Shown: positions 20,826 through 31,469 of the stretch, one piece after another | Numbering within the stretch: the stretch's first letter is position 1 | Layout of the letters: every line of letters begins with the position of its first letter | Position numbers and translations under genes: made by a program | The notes under the pieces: generated by a model | Databases searched by the model: none | What the model was told of the DNA's origin: nothing | What the model saw: only the letters and a program-made list of their open reading frames with translations | NCBI GenBank assembly: GCA_021787435.1 | Contig: JAJYLY010000005.1 | Coordinates: forward strand, 1-64,000 | Origin: Pseudomonadota bacterium | GTDB taxonomy: Bacteria > Pseudomonadota > Gammaproteobacteria > Burkholderiales > Gallionellaceae | DNA length: 64,000 nt | Reading direction: 5' to 3'

Positions 20826-21926
20826 TCAACCGCGCGCATCCCCCCAGTGCAGAGTGAAGTTTTCTTCGCCCAGATAGTGAACATCACCGTTACGTTTGAC
20901 GCAATACTGATTGGAGATGATCATCTCGCTAAGCGTTTGTCCTGCACTGATGCGCACATATTCAGACAGGATGCAGCGTTCAAGCCGGGTTCCAGAGCGT
21001 ATGTGGCTGCCGTGGCCAATCCATGAGGGACCTATGATACTCGCACCCGGTTCTATCTTCACGTTGGAACCGATATAGACTGGACCTCTGATTTTGACGC
21101 TCTCATCGATGGATGTGTTGAGGCCTGCCCATACACCAGGCTGGATTTCCTTGCCAGGCATACCCATCAATGCAACCTCACCGCGCAGCACGCGCTGTGA
21201 CACCTCCCAGTAATCGGTCAATCGACCGATGTCTATCCAGTTGAAATGGCGGTTTTGCGCAAAGAAGGGATGCTTCTCTTTTACGAGCAGCGGGAAAAGA
21301 TCGTTGCCTATGTCAAAGACCTGACCCGATGGTACGAGTTCGAGCACTTCGGGTTCGAAGATGTAAATGCCCGTGCTGGCCAGCGTGGATCTGGCTTCTT
21401 CGGGTGCCGGTTTTTCCTGGAAAGATTCGACCTGTCCATCTTTATTGGTCACGACCACACCGTAGTTTTTGGTCTGTTCGCGAGGCACATCCAGCGTGAC
21501 CACGCTGGCCAGCGCACCTTTGTTTTTATGTTCATGTAGGGCCGAGCCGATGTCGAGATCGATGATGGCATCTCCGCATACCACCAGTGTGGTTTCATCG
21601 AAGAAACCGCCAAAATCCTGTATCTTCTTCATCCCGCCAGCCGAGCCCAAAGGTTTTGGGACGATTTCACCGTGCTCGCGCGATCCTTCGAACGAATAGC
21701 CGATGTTCACCCCCCAGCTGCGTCCGTCACCGAAATAGCTTTCGATCTGCCAGTGGTTGAAAGCCACGTTGATCATGATATCCACGATGCCATATCTGGC
21801 CATGTGTTCTATCAGGTATTCCATGACGGGCTTGCCCAGAATGGGGATCATGGGCTTGGGCAGATTTTTTGTGAGCGGCCTGATCCGCGTGCCTTGGCCT
21901 GCTGCCAGTATCATCCCTTTTGCCAT
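20826..21926 (-). CDS. sugar-phosphate nucleotidyltransferase with C-terminal beta-helix
   Basis: A 366-residue NDP-sugar pyrophosphorylase. The N-terminal Rossmann-like domain (1-235) carries [20 protein letters not shown], the nucleotide and Mg site, and [10 protein letters not shown]. The C-terminal part (about 260-340) shows hexapeptide repeats ([19 protein letters not shown]) of a left-handed beta-helix. This layout fits mannose-1-phosphate guanylyltransferase or a glucose-1-phosphate uridylyl/thymidylyl enzyme; the exact nucleotide cannot be fixed here. ATG 21926 has AAGGAAA upstream. It follows rfbC and precedes cysC in the same operon. Confidence 0.88.
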   Translation of the reverse strand: MAKGMILAAGQGTRIRPLTKNLPKPMIPILGKPVMEYLIEHMARYGIVDIMINVAFNHWQIESYFGDGRSWGVNIGYSFEGSREHGEIVPKPLGSAGGMKKIQDFGGFFDETTLVVCGDAIIDLDIGSALHEHKNKGALASVVTLDVPREQTKNYGVVVTNKDGQVESFQEKPAPEEARSTLASTGIYIFEPEVLELVPSGQVFDIGNDLFPLLVKEKHPFFAQNRHFNWIDIGRLTDYWEVSQRVLRGEVALMGMPGKEIQPGVWAGLNTSIDESVKIRGPVYIGSNVKIEPGASIIGPSWIGHGSHIRSGTRLERCILSEYVRISAGQTLSEMIISNQYCVKRNGDVHYLGEENFTLHWGDARG

Positions 21927-21948
21927 AGTTTTCCTTTCAAATCCTGCA

Positions 21949-22494
21949 TCACGCAAAACACTCCGCTGCATCAAGGTGCTTGCCTTGAAGATCCTTGGCT
22001 GACAGTGCAGGGGCGACCTCTAAGCGCCAGTCTATCGCGAGCGTTGGATCGTCCCAGCGTATGCAGCGTTCATATTCCGGCATCCAGTAGTCGGTTGTCT
22101 TATAGAGAAACTCGGCCGAGTCGGACAATACGACAAAGCCGTGTGCAAATCCTTCCGGTATCCAGAACATGCGTTTGTTCTCGGCAGAGAGCTCGACTGC
22201 GACATGTTTGCCAAAAGTGGGTGAGCTTTTGCGTATGTCCACTGCGACATCTAGCACCGCACCTTGCACCACGCGCACCATTTTTCCCTGCGGACGCTGT
22301 ATCTGGTAGTGCATGCCGCGCAACACATTTTTCGCGGAACGAGAATGATTGTCTTGTACGAAATCCGCATCCCGGCCTGTCAGTTCGATAAACTTTGTGC
22401 GGTTGAAGCTTTCATAAAAAAATCCGCGCTCATCACCAAACACCTTGGGTTCGATAATCACGAGGTCTGGAATTTCGGTCGCTATCGCTTTCAT
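21949..22494 (-). CDS. rfbC: dTDP-4-dehydrorhamnose 3,5-epimerase
   Basis: A 181-residue cupin-fold epimerase, the third step of dTDP-L-rhamnose synthesis. Characteristic stretches are [38 protein letters not shown] (with the catalytic His) and [19 protein letters not shown]. It overlaps the end of rfbA by 4 nt and is followed after 22 nt by the second nucleotidyltransferase. Length is normal. Confidence 0.96.
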   Translation of the reverse strand: MKAIATEIPDLVIIEPKVFGDERGFFYESFNRTKFIELTGRDADFVQDNHSRSAKNVLRGMHYQIQRPQGKMVRVVQGAVLDVAVDIRKSSPTFGKHVAVELSAENKRMFWIPEGFAHGFVVLSDSAEFLYKTTDYWMPEYERCIRWDDPTLAIDWRLEVAPALSAKDLQGKHLDAAECFA

Positions 22495-23372
22495 GTATTT
22501 TCCCTCAGCACCTGCATCATATATGCGCCGTAGCCGCTCTTGATCAGCGGCTGAGCCAGTTTCTCAAGCTGCTGTGCATCGATAAATTTGTTTTTAAAAG
22601 CGATTTCTTCCGGGCAGGCGATTTTCAGTCCTTGGCGCTGTTCGATGATCTGAATGAACTGGCTGGCTTCCAGCAGCGATTCATGCGTGCCGGTATCGAG
22701 CCAAGCAAAGCCGCGTCCCATGGTCTCAACAGACAAGCGGCCCTGATCGAGATAATGCCGGTTGACGTCGGTGATTTCCAGCTCGCCGCGCTTTGATGGC
22801 TTCAAGTTGGTTGCGATATCCAGCACGTCGTTGTCGTAAAAATAAAGCCCTGTGACCGCAAAGTTCGATTTGGGATTGAGCGGCTTCTCCTCCAGAGAAA
22901 CAGCACGGCCTGCCTTGTCGAATTCCACCACGCCGTAGCGCTCGGGATCATGCACATGGTAGGCGAATACCGATGCGCCGTCGGTGCGCTTTGCGGCATT
23001 CAGCAATTGATGCTGGAAGTCGTGACCGTAAAAGATGTTGTCGCCCAGCACCAGTGCCGAAGGGTGCTGACCTACGAAATTTCGCCCGATGATGAAGGCC
23101 TGCGCCAGGCCATCGGGGGAGGGTTGAACGGCATATTGTAGATTCAGCCCCCAACTGCTGCCGTCGCCCAAAAGCTGCTCGAAGCGCGGCGTGTCCTGGG
23201 GGGTTGAGATAATCAATATATCCCGTATTCCTGCCAGCATCAGCGTTGACAGAGGATAGTAGATCATCGGCTTGTCGTATACCGGCAACAGCTGCTTGGA
23301 TACCGCCAGCGTGACAGGATGCAGCCTCGTGCCCGATCCGCCTGCCAAAATGATGCCTTTGCGTTTAGTCAT
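22491..23372 (-). CDS. rfbA: glucose-1-phosphate thymidylyltransferase
   Basis: A 293-residue enzyme making dTDP-glucose from glucose 1-phosphate and dTTP, the first step to dTDP-rhamnose. It contains [17 protein letters not shown] at the nucleotide site (about 4-20), the metal-site [10 protein letters not shown] (about 110), [20 protein letters not shown], and a C-terminal [17 protein letters not shown] 23372 is preceded by GGAGAAC, an AGGAG-type site, and begins inside the last codons of rfbD (8-nt overlap). Confidence 0.96.
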   Translation of the reverse strand: MTKRKGIILAGGSGTRLHPVTLAVSKQLLPVYDKPMIYYPLSTLMLAGIRDILIISTPQDTPRFEQLLGDGSSWGLNLQYAVQPSPDGLAQAFIIGRNFVGQHPSALVLGDNIFYGHDFQHQLLNAAKRTDGASVFAYHVHDPERYGVVEFDKAGRAVSLEEKPLNPKSNFAVTGLYFYDNDVLDIATNLKPSKRGELEITDVNRHYLDQGRLSVETMGRGFAWLDTGTHESLLEASQFIQIIEQRQGLKIACPEEIAFKNKFIDAQQLEKLAQPLIKSGYGAYMMQVLRENT

Positions 23373-24264
23373 GTTCTCCTTCCAGTATTTCATCGAGCAT
23401 TCTTTCCACACCGGCCTGCCAATGAGGCAAATGCAAGTCGAAAGCAGCTTGCAGTTTTTCAGTGTTCAGGCGTGAATTGTGCGGGCGCATGGCTGGCGTC
23501 GGAAATTCGCTGGTGGGCACGGGCTCTATCGCGGATACCTTGAGCGCAATGCCTTTCCGCCTTGCATAAGCAAGCACAAAGCTGGCATAGCCATGCCACG
23601 AGACCTCGCCGCCAGCTACCAGATGATACAGCCCGGATATGTCAGCATTATGTCGAGCTACGCGTATCGCATGTGCCGTCACATCGGCCAAAAGATCCGC
23701 GCCTGTCGGCGACCCCACCTGATCGGCTATGACTTTCAAGCTTTCCCGCTCGCGGGCTAGGCGCAGCATGGTTTTGGCGAAATTCCCTCCGCGTGCGCCA
23801 TAAACCCAGCTGGTGCGGAAGATGAAGTGGCGGCATGCCGACTGGGCGATCAGCTGCTCGCCTTCCAGTTTGGTCGCGCCATAGACATTCAAGGGGCCGG
23901 TTGGATCGGATTCAGTCCAGGGCTGGTCGCCACTGCCGTCAAATACATAGTCGGTCGAATAATGCACAAGCCAAGCATTTTGCCTTTTTGCTTCCTCCGC
24001 CAATATGCCGGGCGCCTTTGCATTGATGGTGCGCGCAAGTTCGGCTTCGCTCTCGGCACGGTCCACTGCGGTATGGGCTGCTGCATTGACAATGATGTCG
24101 GGTGCGACTTTGCGAACTGTTTCGACTAGGCCATCCAGATTGGTGAAATCGCCGCACAGGGTTTCAGAGTTCGCATCCAGCGCGATCAGTTCGCCCAAAG
24201 GCGATAGGCTGCGCTGCAGCTCCCATCCTACTTGGCCGCTTTTACCGAACAGTAGGATTTTCAT
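23365..24264 (-). CDS. rfbD: dTDP-4-dehydrorhamnose reductase
   Basis: A 299-residue extended short-chain dehydrogenase that reduces the 4-keto sugar to dTDP-L-rhamnose with NAD(P)H. It begins [16 protein letters not shown] (glycine-rich cofactor loop) and has the catalytic YGATKLEGE (Tyr and Lys, about 130), with [12 protein letters not shown] and STDYVFDG before it. ATG 24264 shares one base with the rfbB stop (TGATG-type junction), which signals tight coupling in the rfb operon. Confidence 0.96.
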   Translation of the reverse strand: MKILLFGKSGQVGWELQRSLSPLGELIALDANSETLCGDFTNLDGLVETVRKVAPDIIVNAAAHTAVDRAESEAELARTINAKAPGILAEEAKRQNAWLVHYSTDYVFDGSGDQPWTESDPTGPLNVYGATKLEGEQLIAQSACRHFIFRTSWVYGARGGNFAKTMLRLARERESLKVIADQVGSPTGADLLADVTAHAIRVARHNADISGLYHLVAGGEVSWHGYASFVLAYARRKGIALKVSAIEPVPTSEFPTPAMRPHNSRLNTEKLQAAFDLHLPHWQAGVERMLDEILEGEHD

Positions 24265-25340
24265 CAGGTGCGCTCCGTGTAATTTTTTTCGACCCATTGC
24301 CGATAGCTGCCGGAAAGCACGTTGTTCACCCAGGCCTGATTGTCCAGATACCATTGAGCGGTTTTGCGTATGCCGGTCTCGAACGTTTCCGCAGGTTTCC
24401 AGCCCAGTTCGCGTTCTATTTTTCGCGCATCGATCGCATAGCGCCTGTCGTGACCAGGACGGTCCGTGACAAAAGTAATCAAGGAGCGGTAAGTAGAAAA
24501 TGGCAAGTGATGAGTGGCAGGAGGACTCAGCTCATCAAGAATATCGCAAACAATATGCACGATATCCAAATTGGCTTTTTCATTCCAGCCGCCGATGTTG
24601 TACACCTCACCGGGCTTGCCATTTTGTAGCACGCAGCGTATTGCGCTGCAATGATCCTTCACATACAGCCAGTCCCTGATCTGCTGTCCGTCACCATACA
24701 CGGGCAGGTTTTTTCCGGCGAGTGCATTGACGATCATCAGCGGGATCAGTTTTTCGGGGAAGTGATAAGGGCCGTAATTGTTTGAACAGTTGGTGGTCAA
24801 AACCGGCAGTCCATAAGTGTGATGATAGGCGCGCACCAGATGGTCGCTTGCCGCCTTGCTGGCCGAGTATGGGCTGTTCGGTTCATAACGGCGGGTTTCA
24901 GTAAAGGCGGGTTCATCCCTGTCAAGCGATCCATACACTTCATCGGTCGAGACATGTAGAAAACGGAAGGCCGCCTTTTCAGTGTTCGTTAAACCTGACC
25001 AGTAGGCGCGCACGGCTTCAAGAAGATGAAATGTGCCGACGATATTGGTCTGTATGAAGTCTTCGGGCCCGTGTATGGAGCGATCGACGTGCGATTCCGC
25101 CGCAAAATTCACCACCGCGCGCGGGCGATATTGCGTCAGCAGCTTTGCTGTAAGGGCTGCATCGCCGATATCGCCATGCACGAAGATATGGTTGGGATTG
25201 CTTTTTAATGTCGCAAGATTGTCCAGATTGCCAGCGTAAGTCAGCTTGTCGAGATTGATCACAGCCTCATCGCTTTGTGTCAACCAGTCGAGAACGAAAT
25301 TTGAGCCGATGAAACCTGCACTACCAGTCGTTAAGATCAT
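24264..25340 (-). CDS. rfbB: dTDP-glucose 4,6-dehydratase, with repeat-derived insertion
   Basis: A 358-residue extended SDR enzyme forming dTDP-4-keto-6-deoxyglucose. Cofactor loop [14 protein letters not shown] is at the N-terminus; the catalytic Thr-Asp-Glu is [11 protein letters not shown] (about 133), and Tyr-Lys is [10 protein letters not shown] (about 165). Before the conserved [17 protein letters not shown] the protein has [16 protein letters not shown], where relatives have a short turn; this matches a 35-nt heptad repeat at 24486-24520. The reading frame is kept, so the enzyme is probably still active. Confidence 0.94.
   Translation of the reverse strand: MILTTGSAGFIGSNFVLDWLTQSDEAVINLDKLTYAGNLDNLATLKSNPNHIFVHGDIGDAALTAKLLTQYRPRAVVNFAAESHVDRSIHGPEDFIQTNIVGTFHLLEAVRAYWSGLTNTEKAAFRFLHVSTDEVYGSLDRDEPAFTETRRYEPNSPYSASKAASDHLVRAYHHTYGLPVLTTNCSNNYGPYHFPEKLIPLMIVNALAGKNLPVYGDGQQIRDWLYVKDHCSAIRCVLQNGKPGEVYNIGGWNEKANLDIVHIVCDILDELSPPATHHLPFSTYRSLITFVTDRPGHDRRYAIDARKIERELGWKPAETFETGIRKTAQWYLDNQAWVNNVLSGSYRQWVEKNYTERT
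24486..24520 (+). repeat. heptad repeat inserted in the rfbB coding frame
   Basis: Five consecutive heptamers read GCGGTAA, GTAGAAA, ATGGCAA, GTGATGA, GTGGCAG. On the coding strand this becomes CTGCCAC, TCATCAC, TTGCCAT, TTTCTAC, TTACCGC, almost the same words as TTGCCAC-TCTCTAC in the mutL tract at 35018. It encodes the extra loop [11 protein letters not shown]. Confidence 0.75.
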
Positions 25341-25371
25341 AAGGTTTGCCTAAAAATTTTTCGAATGCGTT

Positions 25372-26538
25372 TCAGTCCTTGCCGAACAAATCTCGGCTGT
25401 AAATCTTGTCTGCGACATCATCGAGGTCTTCGGTGATACGATTGGTGACGATGACATCGGCCTCCTTTTTGAATTGTACAAGATCGTTCACCACTCTGGA
25501 ACGATAAAACTCCGGCTCCTTTAGCGCGGGCTCATACACGATGACCTCGATACCCTTGGCCTTGATGCGCTTCATGATGCCCTGGATGCTGCTTGATCGG
25601 AAATTGTCCGAACCGCTTTTCATGACCAGACGGTGGATGCCGACAATCTTAGGATTTCGTTTCAAGATGTCGAAGGCGATGAAATCCTTGCGCGTCGTGT
25701 TCGATTCGACGATCGCATGAACAAGGTTCTGCGGAACATCCTGATAATTGGCAAGCAGCTGTTTGGTATCCTTGGGCAGGCAGTAGCCGCCGTAGCCGAA
25801 CGAGGGGTTGTTGTAATGGTCTCCTATGCGCGGATCAAGGCACACACCCTGTATGATCTGCCGGGTATCCAGACCATGCGTGGCGGCATAGGTATCCAGC
25901 TCGTTGAAATAGGCCACGCGCATCGCAAGATAGGTATTGGCAAAGAGCTTGATCGCCTCGGCCTCGGTTGAGTCTGTATACAGGACGGCGATATCCTGCT
26001 TGATCGCCCCCTGCTTTAGCAGGCCGGCGAAGATTTCGGCGCGCGCTGACTGTTCGCCGACGACGATGCGGGACGGATAAAGATTGTCGTGCAAGGCGCG
26101 ACCTTCGCGCAGAAACTCGGGCGAGAAAATGAGATTGTCGCAGTTGAACTGCCTTCTGGCCTTGACCGTATATCCCACAGGCACAGTGGACTTGATTATC
26201 ATCACGGCCTTGGGATTGATGCTCGTCACATCGCGAATCACGGATTCAATCGAACGGGTATTGAAGTAATTGGTCTCGGGGTCGTAATCGGTAGGCGTTG
26301 CGATGATCACATAATCTGCCCCGGTATAAGCTTCGCGCTTGTCAAGGGTAGCTCGGAAATTGAGTGCTTTGTGTTTCAGATAGTCTTCAATCTCGGCATC
26401 TTCGATGGGGGAGTGCTTGCGGTTTAACATCTCGACCTTTTCGGGAACGATGTCGACCGCAACGACTTCGTTGTGCTGCGAGAGCAGGACTGCATTAGAG
26501 AGGCCGACATAGCCGGTTCCGGCGATTGCGATTTTCAT
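25372..26538 (-). CDS. ugd: UDP-glucose 6-dehydrogenase
   Basis: A 388-residue NAD-dependent enzyme that oxidises UDP-glucose to UDP-glucuronate. It has the N-terminal Rossmann motif [16 protein letters not shown], the substrate loop [21 protein letters not shown], and the catalytic Cys in [18 protein letters not shown] (about 253). This is the shorter Gram-negative form. It is the first gene of the minus-strand nucleotide-sugar operon, 31 nt before rfbB; GGAAG lies before the ATG. Its product feeds capsule, exopolysaccharide or lipid A modification. Confidence 0.95.
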   Translation of the reverse strand: MKIAIAGTGYVGLSNAVLLSQHNEVVAVDIVPEKVEMLNRKHSPIEDAEIEDYLKHKALNFRATLDKREAYTGADYVIIATPTDYDPETNYFNTRSIESVIRDVTSINPKAVMIIKSTVPVGYTVKARRQFNCDNLIFSPEFLREGRALHDNLYPSRIVVGEQSARAEIFAGLLKQGAIKQDIAVLYTDSTEAEAIKLFANTYLAMRVAYFNELDTYAATHGLDTRQIIQGVCLDPRIGDHYNNPSFGYGGYCLPKDTKQLLANYQDVPQNLVHAIVESNTTRKDFIAFDILKRNPKIVGIHRLVMKSGSDNFRSSSIQGIMKRIKAKGIEVIVYEPALKEPEFYRSRVVNDLVQFKKEADVIVTNRITEDLDDVADKIYSRDLFGKD

Positions 26539-26602
26539 TTTTTGCTTCCAGTGTTTTATGGATGGTCAAGCCTTGCAAGTCTAGCGAGACTCACAGGTAC
26601 CG

Positions 26603-27370
26603 TCAAAATTTGTCGCGCCAATCACGCAAAGCAGCAAAAGCGGCAGCCTCGCTGTCGACTTGGTATCCCTTCTGCTTCAGGCTGTGAAGAATCGCCGGCG
26701 CGGCGCAACGCAAAAAAGGATTGGTGGCCAATTCTTCAGTAATGGTGAAGGGAACGGTGGACAGGTTAGCAGCGCGCAGCCCTGCTGTCGTCTCGATGCG
26801 CTTAGCCACCTCAGGATTGTCAGGGTCGCAGACTTTGGCAAAGCGCAGATTGGATGTGGTGTATTCGTGGGCGCAGTAGACAAGCGTTGTACCTGGAAGG
26901 GTTGCAAAACGCTGCAACGAGTGATGCAGTTGAGTGACCGTCCCCTCAAAATTTCTGCCGCATCCTGCGCCAAACAGCACATCGCCGCAGAACAGAATAC
27001 CCGGCTCTGGAGCATAAAACGCGATGTGGTCGTCAAGGTGCCCCGGCACTTCCATGATGTCAAATGTTAATTCAAATTCAGTCAGTCTGAGTTTTTCACC
27101 TTCCTTGAGGTCGTGGTTGATGTAGGGATTCTTTTCATGCTGACGCCCATACACCGGCACGTTGTATACTGCACGCAGTTTTTCGATGCCGCCGACATGA
27201 TCATGGTGACGATGTGTGCAAAGTATGCCTGACAGCGAGATGTCCTGGCGGGCAAGCCATACAAGCACAGGGGCGGCATCTCCGGGGTCCACAACGACTG
27301 CATGCCTGTCGTTGTGTATGGCCCAGATGTAATTGTCTTCGAAGGCTGAAATGGCGGTGATGTCGTACAT
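26603..27370 (-). CDS. gloB: hydroxyacylglutathione hydrolase (glyoxalase II)
   Basis: A 255-residue metallo-beta-lactamase-fold enzyme that hydrolyses S-lactoylglutathione in methylglyoxal detoxification. The dinuclear metal site THRHHDHVGG is at about 53-62, further ligands occur in VPGHLDDHIAFY and LFCGDVLFGAGCGR, and the C-terminal substrate-binding part has YCAHEYTTSNLRFA. ATG 27370 (MYDITAISAFEDNYIW) is the family start. It is divergent from the yafS-like gene with only 8 nt between start codons, so both promoters must lie in coding sequence or overlap. Confidence 0.96.
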   Translation of the reverse strand: MYDITAISAFEDNYIWAIHNDRHAVVVDPGDAAPVLVWLARQDISLSGILCTHRHHDHVGGIEKLRAVYNVPVYGRQHEKNPYINHDLKEGEKLRLTEFELTFDIMEVPGHLDDHIAFYAPEPGILFCGDVLFGAGCGRNFEGTVTQLHHSLQRFATLPGTTLVYCAHEYTTSNLRFAKVCDPDNPEVAKRIETTAGLRAANLSTVPFTITEELATNPFLRCAAPAILHSLKQKGYQVDSEAAAFAALRDWRDKF

Positions 27371-27378
27371 GTTTTTTA

Positions 27379-28179
27379 ATGAACGGAAGTTATGTGAGCC
27401 CCGATTGTAAATCAACAGCAGAAAGTTTGAGCGAGTGGTTTTCTTCCGATCAGGGCTGCTATGTCCTTGAGCGTGAACTGATCTGGTTTGACAAAACGGT
27501 GAATGATATTTTCGGCTATAACGCGCTGCAGTTGGGTCTGCCTGAACATGATTTTTTGCGCAACAGCCGGATTCCATTGCGTTTCACCGGCGCGGATCAG
27601 GCTTGTGCCGCGGTTCGCCTTTGCGGCGATGAGCTGCCGATTGCGAGTGCTAGCCTGGATTTGCTATTGCTACCGCATGTGCTTGAGTTCGGCCAACACC
27701 CTCATGCCATATTGCGTGAAGCGGAACGTGTGCTGATGCCTGAAGGCAGCCTGTTGATCAGTGGCTTCAACCCGCACAGCCTATGGGGGCTGCATCGCGC
27801 GCTGGGCAGAAGAAACGGTTATCCTTGGTGCGGCCATTTCATCGGGTTGTCGCGCATCAAGGACTGGCTTGCCCTTCTGGGTTTCGAAATGGCGGGAGGG
27901 CGCTTTGCCGCTTATGCGCCGCCCTTCCACCAGAAAAAATGGCTGGAACGCAGCGATTTCATGGAGGCGGCAGGTGATCGCTGGTGGGCAGTGAGCGGCG
28001 GAGTGTATTTTGTTCATGCGATCAAACGTGTGCCGGGTATGCGGCTGATCAAGCCAAGATGGAACAAGAATCTGGTGAGGAAACTGTTGCCGGTTGCGCC
28101 CAAACTGAATAATACGCAGCCTCATTCAGGTTGCCAGAACATTGAGTTTTTCGATGATGTGAACGTGCGAGCGAAATGA
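27379..28179 (+). CDS. SAM-dependent methyltransferase (YafS-like)
   Basis: A 266-residue class I methyltransferase-like protein. Motifs seen are [16 protein letters not shown] near the N-terminus, the acidic [19 protein letters not shown] (post-I/motif II region), and [21 protein letters not shown] (typical methyltransferase 11 pattern, quoted in part). The glycine-rich motif I is weak. Position between gloB and rnhA-dnaQ matches yafS of E. coli, whose substrate is unknown. ATG 27379 has no ribosome site; GTG 27394, preceded by GGAAG, may be the true start. It overlaps rnhA by 4 nt. Confidence 0.82.
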   Translation: MNGSYVSPDCKSTAESLSEWFSSDQGCYVLERELIWFDKTVNDIFGYNALQLGLPEHDFLRNSRIPLRFTGADQACAAVRLCGDELPIASASLDLLLLPHVLEFGQHPHAILREAERVLMPEGSLLISGFNPHSLWGLHRALGRRNGYPWCGHFIGLSRIKDWLALLGFEMAGGRFAAYAPPFHQKKWLERSDFMEAAGDRWWAVSGGVYFVHAIKRVPGMRLIKPRWNKNLVRKLLPVAPKLNNTQPHSGCQNIEFFDDVNVRAK

Positions 28180-28646
28180 AAGAAGAAATTGTAGAGATAT
28201 ATACCGACGGCGCTTGCAAGGGAAATCCCGGGGTGGGCGGCTGGGGAGCCTTGCTACGAACCCGGGGTCGAGAGCGAGAGCTGTTTGGCGGAGAGTCGCA
28301 TACCACCAACAACAGAATGGAGTTGATGGGCGCGATTGCGGCGCTTGAAGCGTTGACCCGGCATTGTCATGTCAGGCTGCACACGGATTCCAAATATGTG
28401 CATCAGGGCATTACGACCTGGCTGCCTGGTTGGAAGAAGGCCGGCTGGAAAACGGCTAGCAAGAAGCCAGTCAAAAACGAGGACTTGTGGCGCAGACTTG
28501 ATGCCCTGACTTTAAAGCATCAAATCGAGTGGATATGGGTCAAGGGTCATTCCGGACATGCCGGAAATGAGCAGGCTGATGTGCTGGCCAATAAAGGTGT
28601 TTCCTTGATGTCCGAACAGTCAGTCCAGGAGCAGCGCAATGCGTAA
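28176..28646 (+). CDS. rnhA: ribonuclease HI
   Basis: A 156-residue enzyme cutting RNA in RNA-DNA hybrids. The four acidic catalytic residues are in [12 protein letters not shown] (Asp 10), [10 protein letters not shown] (Glu, about 48), LHTDSKYV (Asp, about 70) and [10 protein letters not shown] (Asp, about 134); the basic handle [16 protein letters not shown] is present. It overlaps its neighbours on both sides (4 nt with the yafS-like gene, 8 nt with dnaQ), the conserved rnhA-dnaQ arrangement. Confidence 0.97.
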   Translation: MKEEIVEIYTDGACKGNPGVGGWGALLRTRGRERELFGGESHTTNNRMELMGAIAALEALTRHCHVRLHTDSKYVHQGITTWLPGWKKAGWKTASKKPVKNEDLWRRLDALTLKHQIEWIWVKGHSGHAGNEQADVLANKGVSLMSEQSVQEQRNA

Positions 28647-29337
28647 GATCGTGCTGGATACCGAAACGACAGGACTCGACCCTAAAAAGGGCCACCGTGT
28701 CATCGAAATTGCTGCAATCGAGCTGGAAGGCCGAAAAGTGTCCAAAAAGCACTTCCATCATTATCTGGACCCTGAACGCGAAGTGGATGACGAAGCCGCG
28801 CGCGTGCATGGCTTTACTTGGGACATGCTGCGTGGCAATGCCAAGTTTGCTGACATTGCGGCAGGTTTTTTAGAATTTGTCGATGGGGCAGAACTCCTGG
28901 CGCACAATGCGCCGTTTGATATCAGCTTCATCAACAATGAACTGCAGCTCATGGGATTGCCTCCGCTGCAGAATCCGGTGGTGGATACGCTAAAATTAGC
29001 GCGGGAAATGCACCCGGGAAAAAAGAACGGGCTGGATGCGCTATGCAGCCGTTATGAAATAGACAATACTCACCGCACGTTGCACGGCGCCTTGCTGGAT
29101 ACCGAGCTTCTGGCCGAGGTGTATTTTGCGATGACGCGCGGTCAGGAGAGCCTCCTGGACGAAGAGTTGCCGGCGGTTCGTCAGTCGGCAGCCTTGAGCA
29201 TGGATGCTACTCGCCCCAAGCTTCGCGTGTTGCTGCCGGATGCGGATGAACTGGCAGCACATGCAAGGCAAATTGCTGATATCGACAAGGCCAGCCGAGG
29301 CGACTGTTTATGGAAACAACTGGAGAGCGCTGGATGA
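28639..29337 (+). CDS. dnaQ: DNA polymerase III epsilon subunit (proofreading exonuclease)
   Basis: A 232-residue 3'-5' exonuclease of the DEDDh group, the editing subunit of the replicative polymerase. Exo I is [11 protein letters not shown] (about 4-14), Exo II is [12 protein letters not shown] (about 98), and Exo III is [16 protein letters not shown] (about 155). The C-terminal tail would bind the alpha subunit. It overlaps the hydrolase gene by 4 nt. Confidence 0.96.
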   Translation: MRKIVLDTETTGLDPKKGHRVIEIAAIELEGRKVSKKHFHHYLDPEREVDDEAARVHGFTWDMLRGNAKFADIAAGFLEFVDGAELLAHNAPFDISFINNELQLMGLPPLQNPVVDTLKLAREMHPGKKNGLDALCSRYEIDNTHRTLHGALLDTELLAEVYFAMTRGQESLLDEELPAVRQSAALSMDATRPKLRVLLPDADELAAHARQIADIDKASRGDCLWKQLESAG

Positions 29338-30185
29338 ACAAAGTCTTGATGCGCAAATTGAGGCTGGTTTTCGGGGTGGCATTGCTGCTGTATGTGGGCG
29401 AATGTACTTACATGTGGGCAACACAGAAATCCCATATATTCGAGCCCACCCGTGTCATGCAGACTACGCCGGATCGTTTGGGCGTGAAATACGATGAGGT
29501 GACTATACCAGTAGGGCAGGGAGAAAACAGAGGGGAGCTGGATGCCTGGTGGATACCCGCTGACGCAGACGCACCCACTTTATTGTATCTGCACGGCAAT
29601 GACAGGAATATCAGCGACAACCTGGAACATGTGATGCGCCTGCATAGCCTGGGCTATAACGTACTGTTGCCTGATTACCGGGGTTATGGCAAGAGCAGCG
29701 GCGGAAAACCCAGCGAAAAAAAGGTGTATGAAGACGCGGAGGCTGCCTGGCAGTATCTGATCAAATGGCGGGGTATGGTGCCTGGAAAAGTCTTCATCTA
29801 CGGGCACTCTCTGGGTGGGGCGATTGCGATCGACCTTGCTGTTCACCATCCCGAGGCGGCAGGTTTGATTACCGAAAGCACATTTACCTCGATGAAAGCG
29901 GTGGGTGATCTTAATTACGGTTACCTACCGGTAGGCTTGCTGCTCAACCAGCGCTTTGAGTCGCTGAAGAAAATCCCTGCGCTGAAGATACCGTTGCTCA
30001 TCATTCATGGCACTTGGGATAAACGGGTGCCTGTTGCAATGGGAAAGCAGCTTTATGCCGCAGCACCTGAACCCAAAAAACTGCTGCTGATCGAGGGCGG
30101 TGAACACAGCAACAGCAGTGCCGTTGGCTGGATTGAATATCGCGATGCGCTGACAGCCTTTATTAGAAAAAACACAAAGCTATAA
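29334..30185 (+). CDS. alpha/beta hydrolase, membrane-anchored
   Basis: A 283-residue alpha/beta hydrolase with an N-terminal hydrophobic anchor (LRLVFGVALLLYVGECTYMW). The oxyanion stretch is LLYLHGNDRNISDN; the nucleophile elbow is GHSLGG (about 165), the acid is in IHGTWDKRVP and the His in EGGEHSNS. It resembles the YfhR/ABHD13-type family with unknown esterase substrates, facing the periplasm if the N-terminal segment is an anchor. ATG 29334 (GGAG upstream) lies in the dnaQ stop, so the two are coupled. Confidence 0.85.
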   Translation: MNKVLMRKLRLVFGVALLLYVGECTYMWATQKSHIFEPTRVMQTTPDRLGVKYDEVTIPVGQGENRGELDAWWIPADADAPTLLYLHGNDRNISDNLEHVMRLHSLGYNVLLPDYRGYGKSSGGKPSEKKVYEDAEAAWQYLIKWRGMVPGKVFIYGHSLGGAIAIDLAVHHPEAAGLITESTFTSMKAVGDLNYGYLPVGLLLNQRFESLKKIPALKIPLLIIHGTWDKRVPVAMGKQLYAAAPEPKKLLLIEGGEHSNSSAVGWIEYRDALTAFIRKNTKL

Positions 30186-30287
30186 AATTATATTATAATT
30201 AAGATGATGTAGAATATTTTTAACGTTAGTTATAGATATGATCTACCCTTATTATTCTTTGCTGCTCGGCGCATACTTGGTATAAAC

Positions 30288-31469
30288 ATGAAATTAGATG
30301 TTGTCATCATCGGCTCAGGTGCTGCAGGCCTGATGTGCGCGTTGCAGGCAGGTACTCGCGGGCGCTCGGTGGCATTGCTCGATCACGCCAAGAAACTAGC
30401 GGAAAAAATTCGCATTTCGGGTGGCGGCTACTGCAACTTCACCAACATCAACACTAGACCTGAAAACTTCATCTCTGAAAATCCGCATTTCTGCCGTTCG
30501 GCGCTGGCGCGTTATACGCCTAACGATTTTATTGCGCTCTTGAATAAGCACAATATTAGCTTCCATGAAAAGACGCTGGGGCAATTGTTCTGCGATGAGG
30601 GATCCGATGCAATCATCTCGATGCTCCGCCACGAATGCGATGCGGCCGGTGTGCAGCGTTTCATGAACTGCGAAGTGGAAGAAATCGCAGATATTGGCAA
30701 AAAATCCAGATTTCTTTTAACCACCTCGCGCGGTGAGTTCGAGGCGACATCACTTGTCATTGCCACAGGCGGTCTGTCCATCCCCAGAACTGGCGCGACG
30801 CCTTACGGTTATCACGTTGCAGAGCAATTCGGCATCCCGATCACCAAGCTCAAACCGGGTCTTGTACCATTGACTTTCCCGCCAGATGACTGGAAACCCT
30901 ATGCGGATCTGACCGGAATATCCTTTCCCGCGATTGTTACAGCAGGCAAACAATCGTTCCGTGAAAACCTACTGGTCACGCATCGTGGATTGAGCGGCCC
31001 AGCTATTTTACAGGCTTCGTCCTATTGGCAGCCTGGCAGCTTTCTGCACATCAACCTGTTGCCCGATTGCGATATTCTGGCGTTGCTTGATGAACACAAA
31101 ACCAGCAAGAAGTTGCTCTCCAATTATTTGACGCAATGGTTTCCAAAGAGCTTTTCAGAGGTGTGGTGCATGCAGAACAAGCACTTTGAAAACAAGCCGT
31201 TGAATCAATATAATGACAAACAACGCAAAGCAATCGCCATGGAGTTGCACGACTGGCAGGTAGTACCTTCCGGCACCATGGGTTATGCGAAAGCCGAGGT
31301 GACCTGTGGAGGCATAGACACGCACGCGCTGTCCTCCAAGACCATGGAATGCAAGGATGTGCCTGGGCTTTATTTCATCGGTGAAGTGGTGGATGTCACA
31401 GGCCAGCTTGGTGGCTACAATTTCCAGTGGGCCTGGGCATCTGGCTTTGCGGCGGGCCAGTCGGTATAG
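30288..31469 (+). CDS. HI0933/YhiN-family flavoprotein
   Basis: A 393-residue FAD-binding protein of the HI0933 family. The N-terminal dinucleotide motif is VVIIGSGAAGLMCALQAG; the family hallmark KIRISGGGYCNFTNIN follows (about 40-55), and the C-terminal FAD motif is YFIGEVVDVTGQLGGYNFQWA (quoted in part). YhiN relatives are related to tRNA/flavin oxidoreductases, but the reaction is unknown. A 102-nt AT-rich gap upstream probably holds its promoter. It ends exactly where miaA ends on the other strand, with no terminator between. Confidence 0.88.
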   Translation: MKLDVVIIGSGAAGLMCALQAGTRGRSVALLDHAKKLAEKIRISGGGYCNFTNINTRPENFISENPHFCRSALARYTPNDFIALLNKHNISFHEKTLGQLFCDEGSDAIISMLRHECDAAGVQRFMNCEVEEIADIGKKSRFLLTTSRGEFEATSLVIATGGLSIPRTGATPYGYHVAEQFGIPITKLKPGLVPLTFPPDDWKPYADLTGISFPAIVTAGKQSFRENLLVTHRGLSGPAILQASSYWQPGSFLHINLLPDCDILALLDEHKTSKKLLSNYLTQWFPKSFSEVWCMQNKHFENKPLNQYNDKQRKAIAMELHDWQVVPSGTMGYAKAEVTCGGIDTHALSSKTMECKDVPGLYFIGEVVDVTGQLGGYNFQWAWASGFAAGQSV

